64,000 nt of DNA from Symbiodinium sp. CCMP2592 (GCA_905221615.1 CAJNDT010005880.1:978501-1042500); one strand, 5' to 3'. Shown: positions 49,641 to 59,577, counted from the first letter of the stretch. Notes: generated by a model not told the origin, from the letters alone. A program made the numbers and translations.

Positions 49641-49704
49641 GGTTCCCTTTAAGGGCACTATAGCCTTCTCTAGTAGGGTTCCCTTTAAAGGATCGGGTTC
49701 AGGG

Positions 49705-49817
49705 CTTAACTTACTATTGATATTGGAGGAGCTAAGGAGCCAGGGATGATGATAATTCCTATCAAATAATAAGGAGCTAAAGAGCCAAGGGACCCCCCAA
49801 AACAACTGGCTAGTTAA
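49705..49817. mobile_element. TIR-Q element
   Basis: CTTAACTTACTATTGATATTGG pairs with AAAACAACTGGCTAGTTAAG. Confidence 0.75.
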
Positions 49818-49865
49818 GTAGCACTCATATGCTAGTTTATAGACCCGAGATCCTCTCAGGCTGTT

Positions 49866-49958
49866 TCATAGGAGGCCCAAAATGGGGTTTAGTAGGGATT
49901 AGGGTTCCCATAATAGGGCTCATATGAAGGAATCCCTACCCCAAGAATCGGTTTGAGA
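49866..49958. mobile_element. TIR-N element, right end missing
   Basis: TCATAGGAGGCCCAAAATGG to ATCCCTACCCCAAGAATC; the GGCCTCC terminus is lost. Confidence 0.65.
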
Positions 49959-49986
49959 GTGTTTTAGGTCACGGCGCTTTCAAGAA

Positions 49987-50095
49987 TACTGTTGATGCTA
50001 TAAATCCTGCATTACCCATTTTAACAAAGGAATATACCATAATTCTCATAGTTTAGGGTCCTTAAGGTAATGCAGGATTTATATCATCAACCGTA
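49987..50095. mobile_element. TIR-C element, TA flanks
   Basis: TA|CTGTTGATGCTATAAATCC pairs with GGATTTATATCATCAACCG|TA. Confidence 0.9.
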
Positions 50096-50195
50096 GCTCA
50101 TCGATTGCTTGGTCTCTTCTTTGCCCTGCCTCCCCCGTTTCGGAACTCGAAGGATCGGGCGATAGCAACTGGTGTATCCAGGGTGATCGGTGTGA

Positions 50196-50405
50196 TACTG
50201 TTGATGATATGGGTGGTTGTCAATATTAGGGTCCCTTTCTGGGTCCCTATTATGATACGGCACCTAATATTCAGGGTACCCCAAAAGGGACCATAATTTT
50301 GACAACCACCCATATGAACCCTGCATACCCCATAAGAATGAATATACCCTAATTCCCAACGTGTAGGGTCATAAAGGTAATGCAGGGTTCATATCATCAA
50401 CCGTA
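50196..50405. mobile_element. TIR-C element split by TIR-D
   Basis: TA|CTGTTGATGATAT at the left and GGTTCATATCATCAACCG|TA at the right are C termini. The D element sits 13 bp inside the left end. Confidence 0.9.
50211..50311. mobile_element. TIR-D element nested in TIR-C, TSD ATAT
   Basis: GGGTGGTTGTCAATATTAGG pairs with CATAATTTTGACAACCACCC. ATAT at 50207-50210 and 50312-50315. Confidence 0.95.
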
Positions 50406-50519
50406 AGTGCCTTGGGTTGCTAAGCCCCCACCCCAGATCCCACAAGACATTTTCCAAATTCCGAGAAAGCCAGGAAACAACGCAAAACACCGTAATACAG
50501 TTTCGCGAAACCTCAAAAA

Positions 50520-50650
50520 GCCCTAAACCTAAACCCCTAAACCCCTAAACCCTAAGCCCCTAAACTCTTAAACCCCTAAACCCTAAACCCCTAAACCCTA
50601 AACCCCTAAACCCTAAACCCTAAACCCCTAAACCCTAAGCCCTAAACCCA
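50520..50650. repeat. CCCTAAA tract
   Basis: About fifteen CCCTAAA/CCCCTAAA units. A lone TIR-A right arm (CCAAGTCCCCTGATCCTTGA) follows at 50660-50688. Confidence 0.85.
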
Positions 50651-50687
50651 AAAGCCCTGCTTACCAAGTCCCCTGATCCTTGAAGCA

Positions 50688-50748
50688 CCACGCAGGCCCT
50701 CTTCGAGCAATATCGCTCCAGCGGCATGCCGCCCAATGAGGCCGGCAC
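50688..50748 (+). other. Coding-like island
   Basis: One frame reads TTQALFEQYRSSGMPPNEAG. Typical helix-turn composition and high GC between two repeat elements. Family not recognised. Confidence 0.3.
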
Positions 50749-50766
50749 TATTAGGGTTTCAGGGTT

Positions 50767-50854
50767 TATCAAAAGGGGAAAGGAGGGACCCTTAATGGGG
50801 ACCCCTACCCTATAATGGGCGGTCCTTTTTGAGGGTCTCTCCTTTCACCCTTGG
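50767..50854. mobile_element. Shortened TIR-R element
   Basis: TCAAAAGGGGAAAGGAGGG pairs with GGGTCTCTCCTTTCACCC. Shares flank CCTTGGAGTTTAGGGCTT with 11867. Confidence 0.7.
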
Positions 50855-51189
50855 AGTTTAGGGCTTAGGACTTTTAGGGTTTAGGCTTTGGGGTTTAAGG
50901 GTTTAGGTTAAGGGGTTTAGGCTTTAGGGTTCTTTCAAGGGGTGCATAGGGCTACCGCAATTCAGGGATAGTTCCAAAAGGGTGCTCTCATTGAGGTCTT
51001 GGTGTTGTAAGGGTTTTGGGGTCGGGTTTTGGGTTTTGTTGCGGCCTCCATAAGGGTTACTTGAAGGTTTGCAGTGATGTGGGCGTGCAAAGGTCCGGGG
51101 TGAGCGCCTGAATTACGTCAGCTACTTCAAGTTCAGGGTTTCGCGGTTTGGGGGTTTTGGGGTTACTTCTTCGGTTTCAGAAACTCAGG

Positions 51190-51320
51190 CCACCCCCACC
51201 CCGAACCACCCCCAGCCACGCTCCACGCACCCCACCCCCGCCCCCACCGCCATCGCCACCGCCACCACCACCACCACCACCATCACCACCAACAGCAACA
51301 GCAACAGCGCCATCGACAGC
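51190..51320. repeat. (CCACCN)n / (CAGCAA)n low-complexity tract
   Basis: CCACCGCCACCACCACCACC followed by CAACAGCAACAGCAACAGC. A 97-codon frame gives poly-Pro; a real proline-rich exon cannot be excluded. Confidence 0.75.
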
Positions 51321-51936
51321 CATCTTCACATCCATGGACTGCACCAGCAAGCCAGTAAGTCACATGATTTGGATCTTCGACGCCTACCCTCCTAGCCTTC
51401 AAGGTTTATGTTTAGGTAGTTTGCGCGGCTCCTGTGATTAGCTTGCACTAGGCAGCGGCGAAAGCCATTGCGGACGCACAGCAAGGCCGCTCGACCGAGA
51501 ATTGTGCATTCGATTGAGGGGTCTCGGATCTATTATTGATGGTAGTCCTTCCTCCTCCTGGTAGAATTGTAATTAGCGGTAGGCCGCGCAGCAAAAGAAT
51601 AAGCACACTGTAATGACGTGCGCCTGTGCTGGAGTTATGTTCGGGGTTTACAGCTTGGGCGTTGGTGAGATGAGGCCGTCTTGAAGAGGTTCTTGTGTGT
51701 GGCCGAAATAGGCATCCCCTTCCGCCGGTGACCTCAATTGTATGTCCATCTCCTCTTCGAATTAGAGCCCCCGAGTTGGTACACTAGCCGAACCCGATTC
51801 CAATTATAAAGGGCCCCTGCTTTGCTTTATAGGGTTCATCCGTGCCGTTGCACCCTTACAGAAGCTTAGGTTTAAGAGAACCCTCACAGAAATCCTAGGC
51901 CTAAACCCTAGGCCCTGGACCCTAAAGCCTAAACCC
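51321..51936. other. Intergenic; weak coding-like stretch at 51451-51515
   Basis: AAAKAIADAQQGRSTENCAFD then stop in one frame; another frame is also open. Nothing else recognised. Confidence 0.25.
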
Positions 51937-52053
51937 TACTTGGAGGATCATGGGTAAGTAGGCTATATATGGGGTCATAAGTCCCCCAAGTGGGTTATCC
52001 TAGTTATAAGCTACTTGTAAGCTTACTTACTAAGTCCCATGATCCTTTAAGTA
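51937..52053. mobile_element. TIR-A element
   Basis: TACTTGGAGGATCATGGGTA pairs with TCCCATGATCCTTTAAGTA. Confidence 0.8.
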
Positions 52054-52175
52054 GACTCCGCCCGTAAGTTTGAGGCTTCCCCTCATGCGACCTCACAGTC
52101 GCAAGCAGTAGCTCGGAAGAATCCTACCAAAAGGCTACTATGGGGTTCTTTTCTCAGGCTTCAGGGTTTAGGGTT

Positions 52176-52298
52176 TACTTAAAGACTCACGGGACTTAGT
52201 AAGCAAGCTTCTAAGTAGCTTATAATTAGGATAGCCCCACTTATCGGACTTGTCACCCATATATAGCCCACTTACAAGGTCCGATGATCCTCCAAGTG
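52176..52298. mobile_element. TIR-A element
   Basis: TACTTAAAGACTCACGGGAC pairs with GTCCGATGATCCTCCAAGT. Confidence 0.75.
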
Positions 52299-52399
52299 GG
52301 CTTTCTCAGAGGCCTTAAGCTTAGGCTTCAGGGCTTGGGGTTCACAGTTCAGCGTTTAGGGTTTAAGGTTCAGGGTTTGGGGTGCAAAGGGGCCTTCTG

Positions 52400-52455
52400 T
52401 AAGGTGCCAAAGACCACATAAGCACGGGGATCCGATATTTAGGGTGAGGCCCCCC
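52400..52455. mobile_element. TIR-M fragment
   Basis: GGTGCCAAAGACCACATAAGC with GATATTTAGGG; the right half is missing. Confidence 0.4.
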
Positions 52456-52462
52456 TACAGAT

Positions 52463-52564
52463 GGGAGTTTCCGAAAATTAGGGGTACCGTAGTCTTGGGT
52501 CCTTATAACAACGATCCTACTATTTAGGGTGCTGTATTAGGGTCCCCTGTTCTCGGAAACTGCC
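52463..52564. mobile_element. TIR-E element, TSD AGAT
   Basis: GGGAGTTTCCGAAAATTAGG pairs with CCTGTTCTCGGAAACTGCC. AGAT at 52459-52462 and 52565-52568. Confidence 0.9.
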
Positions 52565-52597
52565 AGATAAGAAGGAATCCAGCACACGCCCGCACAA

Positions 52598-52632
52598 ACG
52601 CAAACACACGCACACACACACACACACAGCTA
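52598..52632. repeat. (CA)n microsatellite
   Basis: ACACACGCACACACACACAC. Confidence 0.8.
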
Positions 52633-52976
52633 CATACACAAGCAAACCCAAGCCCTAAAGCCGAAACACCCTTAAAGTGACTGATCTTTGAGCTCTTCAA
52701 GTTTAGGTAAGTTGGGCCCAGGGATGACTTGCAGCTCTGTAGCAAGTAGGGTTTTCCTTGACCCTAAACCGGAATAAAGCGCCACTTTGCACCGTAAACA
52801 TCATGATACCCGCAAACCTACAATCTAAACCGCTATCCTAAACCTATAGAATCCTGGAGACCTTTCAAGGGGGTGCTTTGATCTTAGTGGATCGTCGCCG
52901 AGGCCACTGACCGCTGCGCTCGCGTGCCGGAGCAAAATCGTGCTTTTGCTGCCCGAAGATCTGGCGGGTATTCTTC
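52633..52976. other. Intergenic; coding-like stretch 52876-52976
   Basis: Open in two frames (LTAALACRSKIVLLLPEDLA, or VAEATDRCARVPEQNRAF) up to the left end of TIR-U. Possible exon remnant. Confidence 0.25.
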
Positions 52977-53100
52977 TACCCAGACTCCCGGAAGGATCTA
53001 GAAAGTAGATCCCCTAATTTGGGGCCTATACTACTAAGGGTACTTTATAGGAACCCCCATGAAGGGATCTACTTGTTGGATCCTACCGGGGGTCTGGGTA
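52977..53100. mobile_element. TIR-U element, TA flanks
   Basis: TACCCAGACTCCCGGAAGGA pairs with TCCTACCGGGGGTCTGGGTA. Confidence 0.85.
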
Positions 53101-53166
53101 GGTCCCGGAGTATGACCCTAAACCCTGCACCACTGAACCCGAAAGCCTGAATACCAGACCAAGCTC

Positions 53167-53470
53167 CAGAGAGCCCAAGGTTTAGGGTTTAGGGTTTAAG
53201 GGATATAGCTTAAGCTAGATGGGGTACTTTAAGGCCCGTACCAAGGGTTTTAGAAGGTCTTATAGAAGGAAAACAGCTTCAATTCATAATGTGAAGCCCC
53301 TTATACAGTAGAAGCCACAAAGTTGGAACATCGTTGTCCTGGTTCCCTGAAGGTCAAGTACAAGGGGTCGTGGCACGAATCATCCTAAAACCATGTTCCA
53401 GCTTTCTGGGTTTTTCCTGTAATGCAAGGTAGATTCCTCAATTGAGGCGTGTTGGTCTAACGGAGCTGGT
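53167..53470. mobile_element. TIR-O element split by TIR-W
   Basis: CCAGAGAGCCCAAGGTTTAGG left and CCTCAATTGAGGCGTGTTGG right, with GAAGCCCCTTA|TA before W and TA|ATGCAAGG after it, matching the CCCCTTGTAATTTAAGG of other O copies. Confidence 0.65.
53304..53421. mobile_element. TIR-W element nested in TIR-O, TA TSD
   Basis: TACAGTAGAAGCCACAAAGT pairs with AGCTTTCTGGGTTTTTCCTGTA. Confidence 0.8.
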
Positions 53471-53890
53471 TATGGCTCAGATCCGACATATGGGGCATGT
53501 GTTGAGGATGTAGGCCTCAGAAACACAGCCATGTCGTCCTTAAGGTGTTCTGGGAATGACGGAGGAAGATTACAACAAGTGCTGTAAGACATGGGGCCTC
53601 CCAAGCAAGGCCTGCGTACGAATTCCTAGTCACCGCAGCAAAACCCAACCAAGACAAGTTTTGGGTGAAAGCCGTATAGGTTTCTTCAAAACAGCAGAAA
53701 GCCAAATATGCAATCCTATCAAACCCGCACAAGGCCGTGTAGACAACCCTAAGCCGTTTATAGATTCCTGAAAAGCCCGACTTGCCAAGCTGCCCTCAAC
53801 ACCCCGCACTGTGCAGACCCGAAGTCATGACCGCTGGAGATGTTTCCGGTAGAGGGCTTCACGCGTTCAGAGCATTAGGGTTTTGAAGTC
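53471..53890. other. Intergenic; frames at 53517-53771 without a domain
   Basis: Overlapping 71-codon frames on both strands. I see no motif. Confidence 0.25.
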
Positions 53891-54011
53891 TACATAAAGG
53901 TTCACGGGACTGGGTAAGTCAGTTAAAGTAGGTTACAGTTTTGATAACCCCACTTAGGGGACTTATCGCCCCACTTATAACCTACTTACTAAGCCCATGA
54001 TCCTCTAAGTA
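53891..54011. mobile_element. TIR-A element
   Basis: TACATAAAGGTTCACGGGAC pairs with AGCCCATGATCCTCTAAGTA. Confidence 0.75.
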
Positions 54012-54199
54012 TTCAGGGTCAAGGGAGCAGCAGCTGTGAGACTCTTGAGAAAATACAACAGATCCTCGTGAGAAGTGCTCGGTGCAGTACCGATACCAAT
54101 GTCCTCAGCTCTACATCCTCAACCCACGACCCTTTATATTAAAATTGAACCCTTCCCACAAACCCCTAAACCCAAAACCTTCCCACCGCGGCAACGCCG

Positions 54200-54267
54200 T
54201 GCCACAGGGTGCTTCAGCAGATGATGACGCCGAGGCTCATGAACAAGTTGAGTTGCAGCTTCCCTAA
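54200..54267 (+). other. Coding-like island with stop
   Basis: One frame reads NAVPQGASADDDAEAHEQVE then LQLP and TAA at 54265-54267. Acidic; possibly a C-terminal exon. Family not recognised. Confidence 0.3.
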
Positions 54268-54427
54268 ACCCTAACGGTTTCGGGTTTAAGGTGAGTCTTA
54301 AACCAGCTTAAACTCCAGGTAAAGGTTTTGTTGCACTGGTCGGGGTTTGGCGTTCCTGGATTTGGATTTGTTTGCCACGTCCTGGATCCCAATCTCAGCA
54401 GTTGCGGGACACCCCAAATCTCATATT

Positions 54428-54485
54428 CTAGGTATCGATTTGGGATAAAGTCTAAGCATTGGGGACTGTTGGAATCGACATCTAG
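54428..54485. mobile_element. Family BB element, short copy
   Basis: CTAGGTATCGATTTGGGATA is matched by TGTTGGAATCGACATCTAG. Directly followed by TIR-U. Confidence 0.55.
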
Positions 54486-54610
54486 TGCCCAGACCCCCGG
54501 GAGGATCCAAACAGTAGATCCCTTAATGGGGGTTCCTTTAAAGTACCCTTAGTAGTATAGAGCCCCAAATTAGCGGATCTACTTTCTAGATCCTCCCGGG
54601 GGTCTGGGTA
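54486..54610. mobile_element. TIR-U element
   Basis: TGCCCAGACCCCCGGGAGGA pairs with TCCTCCCGGGGGTCTGGGTA. Confidence 0.9.
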
Positions 54611-55144
54611 ATAGATACCTCCGGCTGTCTCCTCTGCCATGACTTCGCACCAAATTCCCAAAGCCCAAGCCCCAGCTTGAACTACCAAACTTATCTTTGT
54701 TTGTATGGTCCCTGTAAATTCGTCAAAAAAGGAAGGTTTTGGTAGTTTAGGGTATAGACACTTTATCAGAACACCGGCCCTAAGCTCTGGGTCAGAACAG
54801 CCCTAAGAACCCTATGCGGCATCGTTCGACGCTTACCTACCGAGAGCAAAGCAGACTGATGCACATTGCCTAGACCTTACACGTTTTGAGGGTTTAGGGG
54901 TTTAGGGTTTAGGGCTTGGCATTTAGGGCTTAAAATTAAGCTCAAACGCAACTGTGTATAACATGAGGATGTTAGGGTGGTTTTGCAAGGGCTCCGAAGA
55001 ATGCCAGTGCCGAACCCATTCTGCTCAGCACGACTTCGCCGCCTTTGCTGAATCCTTTGCATCTATCCCTCGCTTGTTCTGACTTCGTGACTGTGTACTT
55101 AGTTCTCCAAGACCACAACTATGAAGTTTTGTTGGCTTCTTACT
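54611..55144. other. Intergenic, nothing recognised
   Basis: Short TTTAGGG run at 54893-54925. Confidence 0.3.
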
Positions 55145-55245
55145 CTTCTAAACCCTAAACCCCAAAACCTTAAACCCCAAAACCCAAAACCCTAAACCCC
55201 AAAACCCTAAACCCTCAACCCCAAAACCCTAAACCCTAAACCCTT
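55145..55245. repeat. CCCTAAA / CCCCAAAA tract
   Basis: AACCCTAAACCCCAAAACCC units. Confidence 0.8.
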
Positions 55246-55320
55246 TCATTTGATTGGATCTTGGGGCTGCAAGACATGCCCCTATGGTTTCCTATCAGAA
55301 ACCTACACCCTCCGGCCCTA

Positions 55321-55430
55321 CTTGAAGGCTCATGGGACTTAGTAAGTAAGGTTATAATTAGGATAACCCCACTTAGGGGACTTATAACCCCAATTATAAC
55401 CTACTTACTAAGTCCCATGATCCTCTAAGT
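55321..55430. mobile_element. TIR-A element flanked by 37-bp direct repeats
   Basis: CTTGAAGGCTCATGGGAC pairs with GTCCCATGATCCTCTAAG. The 37 bp ending at 55320 recur at 55431-55467 with two differences (start ATGGTTTCCTATCAGAA, end CGGCCCTA). Confidence 0.85.
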
Positions 55431-55467
55431 ATGGTTTCCTATCAGAACCCTACACCCTTCGGCCCTA

Positions 55468-56428
55468 TGTAAGTCCCCAATCCCAAACCCTTCTTACCAA
55501 GGGGTCACTGGGGGCCAAACCCTGAACCCCTCAACCCTTTCTAGTTCCCCCACGCACCGACAAGCCTCGAAACGATTGTCGGTTGTTGCGCAGGATGCGG
55601 ATGCAGCAGAAGCCGAGAAGGAGGTTCCTTGCTCCAGTCTTCAATCATCAAAGCGGAAACCAGGACCTAAACCATAAAGCCGTAAGGACTCAGGCTTCAA
55701 GGCATACAGAGGCCCGCGACATGAGAGTCATGCAGGTTTTGATAGGTTTACGTAAGGGTTTTGGGTTCTGGAGTCTAGGGTTTAGGGCGAGAGCCTTTGT
55801 AGGTCTGCGCTGCACTGTGACTGCGAGTACACCCTAAGGGCCACCGCGCCCCTCACCCCTTAGCTATGCATTGTAGGGCTTGCTGTATCTGTATGCAGAA
55901 GTGCTGGAGCTGCAGATCAAGGGTTCTAGGGTTTAGGGTTTAGGTTGAGCGTTAGGCTATTTTTAGGAGTAGCCAGTCTACTCCAGGTTCTGCGGCCCAG
56001 GTGTTTGAACTTGCGGTTCAGACACACCGCCTGATGACAACTCAGTAAATCAAAGACCGAAACGGGTGGATTGAAGGCAAGACGGGTAAAGCATGCCGTG
56101 CATTATAGTGTAAAAGGGCTCGTCCCTACGCAAAGATTCAGAGCCAAAAACATGATGCGAAAGAACCCAAACTCGTAAAGTGTGCGGATCGCAGGCCAAT
56201 CCTTACGCCCAGCACTAGTTCGAGGACACAAGCCATGAAGATCTCCTACAGACCGATATCTATGCACACAGCCCGCCGTTTTGATGAGTCTCCATCAGGG
56301 CCCCTTGCTACAGATCCGGGTTTTGTGTCGACTATGCAAGCTGGGTGATTGAAAATACACAGGCGAAGCCCAAAAAGAAGGACGACAAGAAGGTGCCTTG
56401 GACTGCTGACCTTTGGGTTTAGATACAA
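55468..56428. other. Intergenic, nothing recognised
   Basis: Mixed composition. An 84-codon frame at 55583 lacks any motif. Confidence 0.3.
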
Positions 56429-56532
56429 GAGAGGTTCCGGAAACTAGGGGTACCTTATTTTGGGGCCCTTATAAGAAGCATCCTACTATTTAGGGAACTA
56501 CATTAAGGGTCCCCTCTTTTCGGAAACTCCCA
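56429..56532. mobile_element. TIR-E element
   Basis: GAGGTTCCGGAAACTAGGGG pairs with CCTCTTTTCGGAAACTCCC. Confidence 0.75.
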
Positions 56533-56670
56533 CATGGCCGAAAGAATGAACGAAATTCCCTCGGAGTCCCTGTAATAATCTGCGGTAGAAGACTCACGCA
56601 AAGACCTATCCTAATCCAAGGCCCCTGTATTGGCGCTCTGCGGTAAAATGGTTCTGTTTTAGGATTTTAA

Positions 56671-56850
56671 TACAGGGGCCTAAGTAGTTATCTATGCTAT
56701 TGTTGGGGGTTCCTCTTTATAACCATAGTAGAATATACCCTAAAACCCTATTCTAATTGTCAAGACTCCTACAATATGGAACCCTACTATAGACCCCTTT
56801 TTAAGGAACCCTTGAAAGGAGCCCTATGCTAATTATCAAGGCCCATATAT
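56671..56850. mobile_element. Extended TIR-H element
   Basis: TACAGGGGCCTAAGTAGTTA and TTCTAATTGTCAAGACTCCTA core, then GACCCCTTTTTAAGGAACCC and a second CTAATTATCAAGGCCCATA end. Confidence 0.6.
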
Positions 56851-56929
56851 TAGACTTGCAGCTTCAGGGCTTGGGGCAGGGGTCTCCGTGGTTCGACTTT
56901 ATGCTTTGGGGTTTAGGGTCTGTTGGGGC

Positions 56930-57070
56930 TTCAGGGTGTAGGGTTTAGAGTTTAGGGGGTGGTTCTTTAGGGTTTAGGGTTTAGGGGTTGGTTCTTTAGG
57001 GTTTAGGGTTTAGGGCAGTTTAGGCTTTAGGGTGTTTTTGGTCTGTTGGGTTTAGGGTGTAGGGTTTATT
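56930..57070. repeat. TTTAGGG tract
   Basis: GGTTCTTTAGGGTTTAGGG units repeated. Confidence 0.8.
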
Positions 57071-57129
57071 TATACATGCATCCATGTCGGACTGTCCCGA
57101 GTGTTTGGTTGGGGTCTCTAAGTGTGGGA

Positions 57130-57225
57130 TACGACTGATGGACAAAATCCTACATGGCCCTATATGCCGAAACTATGGTACTCTTCTACATTTCAGGTAA
57201 TGCAGGATTTCGCCCAGCCACCGTA
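57130..57225. mobile_element. TIR-C variant, TA flanks
   Basis: TA|CGACTGATGGACAAAATCC pairs with GGATTTCGCCCAGCCACCG|TA. Confidence 0.7.
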
Positions 57226-57304
57226 TTGTTCGACATCCTCAGAGCCATGAAGAAGGTGATGGTCAAGCGGAAGCCATTGGTTTCAGTGCCTTTTAAAAGC
57301 CCTG

Positions 57305-57480
57305 ACGACCTAAACCCCAAACCCCTAAACCCTAAGCCCAAAGCCCTAAGCCCCTAAGCCCCTAAGCCCCTAAACCCCTAAACCCCTAAACCCCTAAACC
57401 CCTAAACCCTAAACCCCTAAACCCCTAACCCCTAAACCTTCCTAAACCTTCCTAAACACCTAAACCCCTAAACCGCTAAG
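57305..57480. repeat. CCCTAAA tract
   Basis: About twenty CCCCTAAA/CCCTAAG units. Confidence 0.85.
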
Positions 57481-57560
57481 CCCTAAGCCCGGAAGCTCTA
57501 AGCCCTTGAGCCTCCTGGCCCCAAACCCGACATCTGCGACCAATGCTCTCAAAGCCAAGT

Positions 57561-57661
57561 GGATTGTTGTCAAATTTAGGGTCCCGTTTTGGGTACCCTA
57601 AATATAAGGTGCCGTATTTTGTTAAGTACCCAAGAAACGGACCTAATTTTGACAACCACCC
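57561..57661. mobile_element. TIR-D element, TSD AAGT
   Basis: GGATTGTTGTCAAATTTAGG pairs with CCTAATTTTGACAACCACCC. AAGT at 57557-57560 and 57662-57665. Confidence 0.9.
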
Positions 57662-57683
57662 AAGTATGTTTAGCCTCAGACTC

Positions 57684-57763
57684 TGCCTGTAGCCTAGAAT
57701 ACCGGTGAACGAATTATACAAGTCAGGAAACCTGAAACGGTAGGTTCTTTGGGCTGCAGGCAG
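57684..57763. mobile_element. TIR-P element
   Basis: TGCCTGTAGCCTAGAATACC pairs with GGTAGGTTCTTTGGGCTGCAGGCA. Confidence 0.65.
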
Positions 57764-57856
57764 GCCCCTCTAAACATACGCCAACCGCTCACCACAAAAA
57801 CCTGTCAGGCCAAAGTGTCATTGCCCCGACCGTAGTTTCACCCGAAACCCAAAACC

Positions 57857-58094
57857 CACTTAGAGGGTCTGAGGACTTTGCAAGTCGTTATTTATGGACT
57901 GATAAGCATCATAACCCCAATTAGGGTCCCTTTTAGGGTACCTACGGTTGATGATATAAATCCTGCATTACACATAGTAAGGAATAAACCATAATTCCCA
58001 TAGTTCAGGGTCCTCAGGGTAATGCAGGATTTATATCATCAACACTAGAACTCTACTTCTTACCTACTTACTAAGTCCCCCGGCCTCCAGCTAA
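57857..58094. mobile_element. TIR-A2 element hosting TIR-C
   Basis: CACTTAGAGGGTCTGAGGAC pairs with AGTCCCCCGGCCTCCAG. The interior GGGTACC|TA is split from AACTCTACTTCTTACC by the C element. Confidence 0.8.
57943..58047. mobile_element. TIR-C element nested in TIR-A2, TA TSD
   Basis: TA|CGGTTGATGATATAAATCC pairs with GGATTTATATCATCAACAC|TA. Intact A2 copies read GGGTACCTATAAG here. Confidence 0.95.
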
Positions 58095-58172
58095 ATAAGG
58101 CCTCCGAGGCCCGAAACCCGAAACCCAAGCTCCAAACCGCTCGGAGCCCTATGCTTAGATAGTGAACGGGCG

Positions 58173-58253
58173 ATTTTTTTCAAACTTTTTGGCCTTATAA
58201 ATTAGCTCTATTTTAGAAAGTTTGAACTTTTTTGGGCCGGGTTGTTGAAGAAG
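58173..58253. mobile_element. Family CC element
   Basis: TTTTTTTCAAACTTTTTGGCC is matched by AAGTTTGAACTTTTTTGGGCC; a relative is at 22394. Confidence 0.5.
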
Positions 58254-58847
58254 AGAGTATAAAGCCCAAGCTAAGACCCTAAACCCTAAACTTCCTACAC
58301 CCTGCACCTCAAAATTTCTAAAGCCCAAACCCTAAACCGTAAATTTCCTAAACCCTAAAGCCTTGAACTTCCTGAACCTTAAAATTACGCCCTAAACTCT
58401 AGATCCTAAAAACCCCAGGAGCTCTCAACAAAAAACAAAACCGAAGGCCCTCAGCCCTAGCAAGGCGAAAACTGGCACGGCCAAAGAGGTCAAGGACTAC
58501 ACCTCGGGGAGGTTTACGGGGTTTCAGGCTTATAGGGTTATAGGGCTATAGGGTTTTATGGTTATAGGGTTATAGGGTTCAGGGTTTGGTTTTTCTGTTT
58601 GGGGTTTAGTAGAGTTTAGGGTTTTAGAGTTTTGTTGACTGTAAATGATTTTTTATGGCATTATCGGATGTCAGACTGTTCGTGGTTGTTCATAGGATGT
58701 TATGGTTCGCCGGGCTTTAAACGGAGTTTAACGGCTCGAGGGTTTTCAGGTCTAGGGTTGAGGTTTGTCGGGCTTTGTGACCTTTGGGTCCAGGTCTTGT
58801 TTACGCCTGGAAAATTAGCGTTTGTTTCTTTTCGCGGCGCTGCAGGG
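58254..58847. other. Intergenic, telomere-like and GGGTTATA motifs
   Basis: CCCTAAA-like sequence to 58400, then TATAGGGTTATAGGG repeats at 58530-58585. No gene recognised. Confidence 0.35.
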
Positions 58848-58961
58848 ACATTGTGCGTGGAGCCTCAAAGTTGTCAAGTCCAGCAGGAGGAGAAGCAGGA
58901 AGACAAGGAAGATTTGCAGATAGAGCCGGACCGAGCTCTCATCAAGGCCCTGCCACACAGG
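58848..58961 (+). other. Coding-like island ending at CACAG|GT of a TIR-A element
   Basis: One frame reads LCVEPQSCQVQQEEKQEDKE then DLQIEPDRALIKALPHR, a charged coiled-coil-like stretch. CACAG|GTTACTTAAAGG places a donor-like GT at the left end of composite TIR-A, whose right end is AAGTAG. The sequence after it is not obviously coding. Family not recognised. Confidence 0.35.
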
Positions 58962-58962
58962 T

Positions 58963-59174
58963 TACTTAAAGGCTCATGGGACTTAGTAAGTAAGGTTATA
59001 AGTAGGTTGTAATTAGGATAACCCCACTTAGGGGACTTATAACCCCAATTACAACCGACTTACTAAGTCCCATGATCCTCTAAGTACCCTAAACCCCAAT
59101 ATAGAACCCTTGTAGATCCCTGAAAGGAACCCTTTAAGGAACCTTACTTACTAAGTCCCATGATCCTCTAAGTA
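58963..59174. mobile_element. Composite TIR-A: hairpin plus third arm
   Basis: Hairpin 58963-59086 (TACTTAAAGGCTCATGGGAC / GTCCCATGATCCTCTAAGTA), then GAACCCTTGTAGATCCCTGA spacer and a third arm ending AAGTA at 59173. Confidence 0.8.
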
Positions 59175-59348
59175 GGGTGTAGGCCTTCGTGATAGGGTTG
59201 CTTCTCCGGTCAGTCTAGCTCCAGGCCCAGACCGAACAAGATTCAAACAGCGTAGACCTTACTTTTCGGTTTCTCATAGGGGTTAGGGATCCCTGGGGTT
59301 CCTTTAAAGGGATCTATAGGGGTTCCTTTAAAGGGATCGATAGGGGTA

Positions 59349-59472
59349 TCATAGGAGGCCAAAAGGGGTTTCAGCCTATGGGAGTTTAGTAGGGGTTAGG
59401 GTTCCCATAATCGGGTTCATATTAAGGAATCCCTACCCAAGAATCTTGAACCCCCCTTTTGGCCTCCCATCA
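59349..59472. mobile_element. TIR-N element
   Basis: TCATAGGAGGCCAAAAGGGG pairs with CCCCCCTTTTGGCCTCCCATCA. Confidence 0.85.
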
Positions 59473-59577
59473 GTTTCAGTGCAGAAGCAAGCACAGTTCG
59501 GTGAGTTACACCCCCCCGATCTCAAAGCCTAAAGCCCAAGCGTCAAAGCTGAACCAAGAGTCGCCCCGGCACTACAT

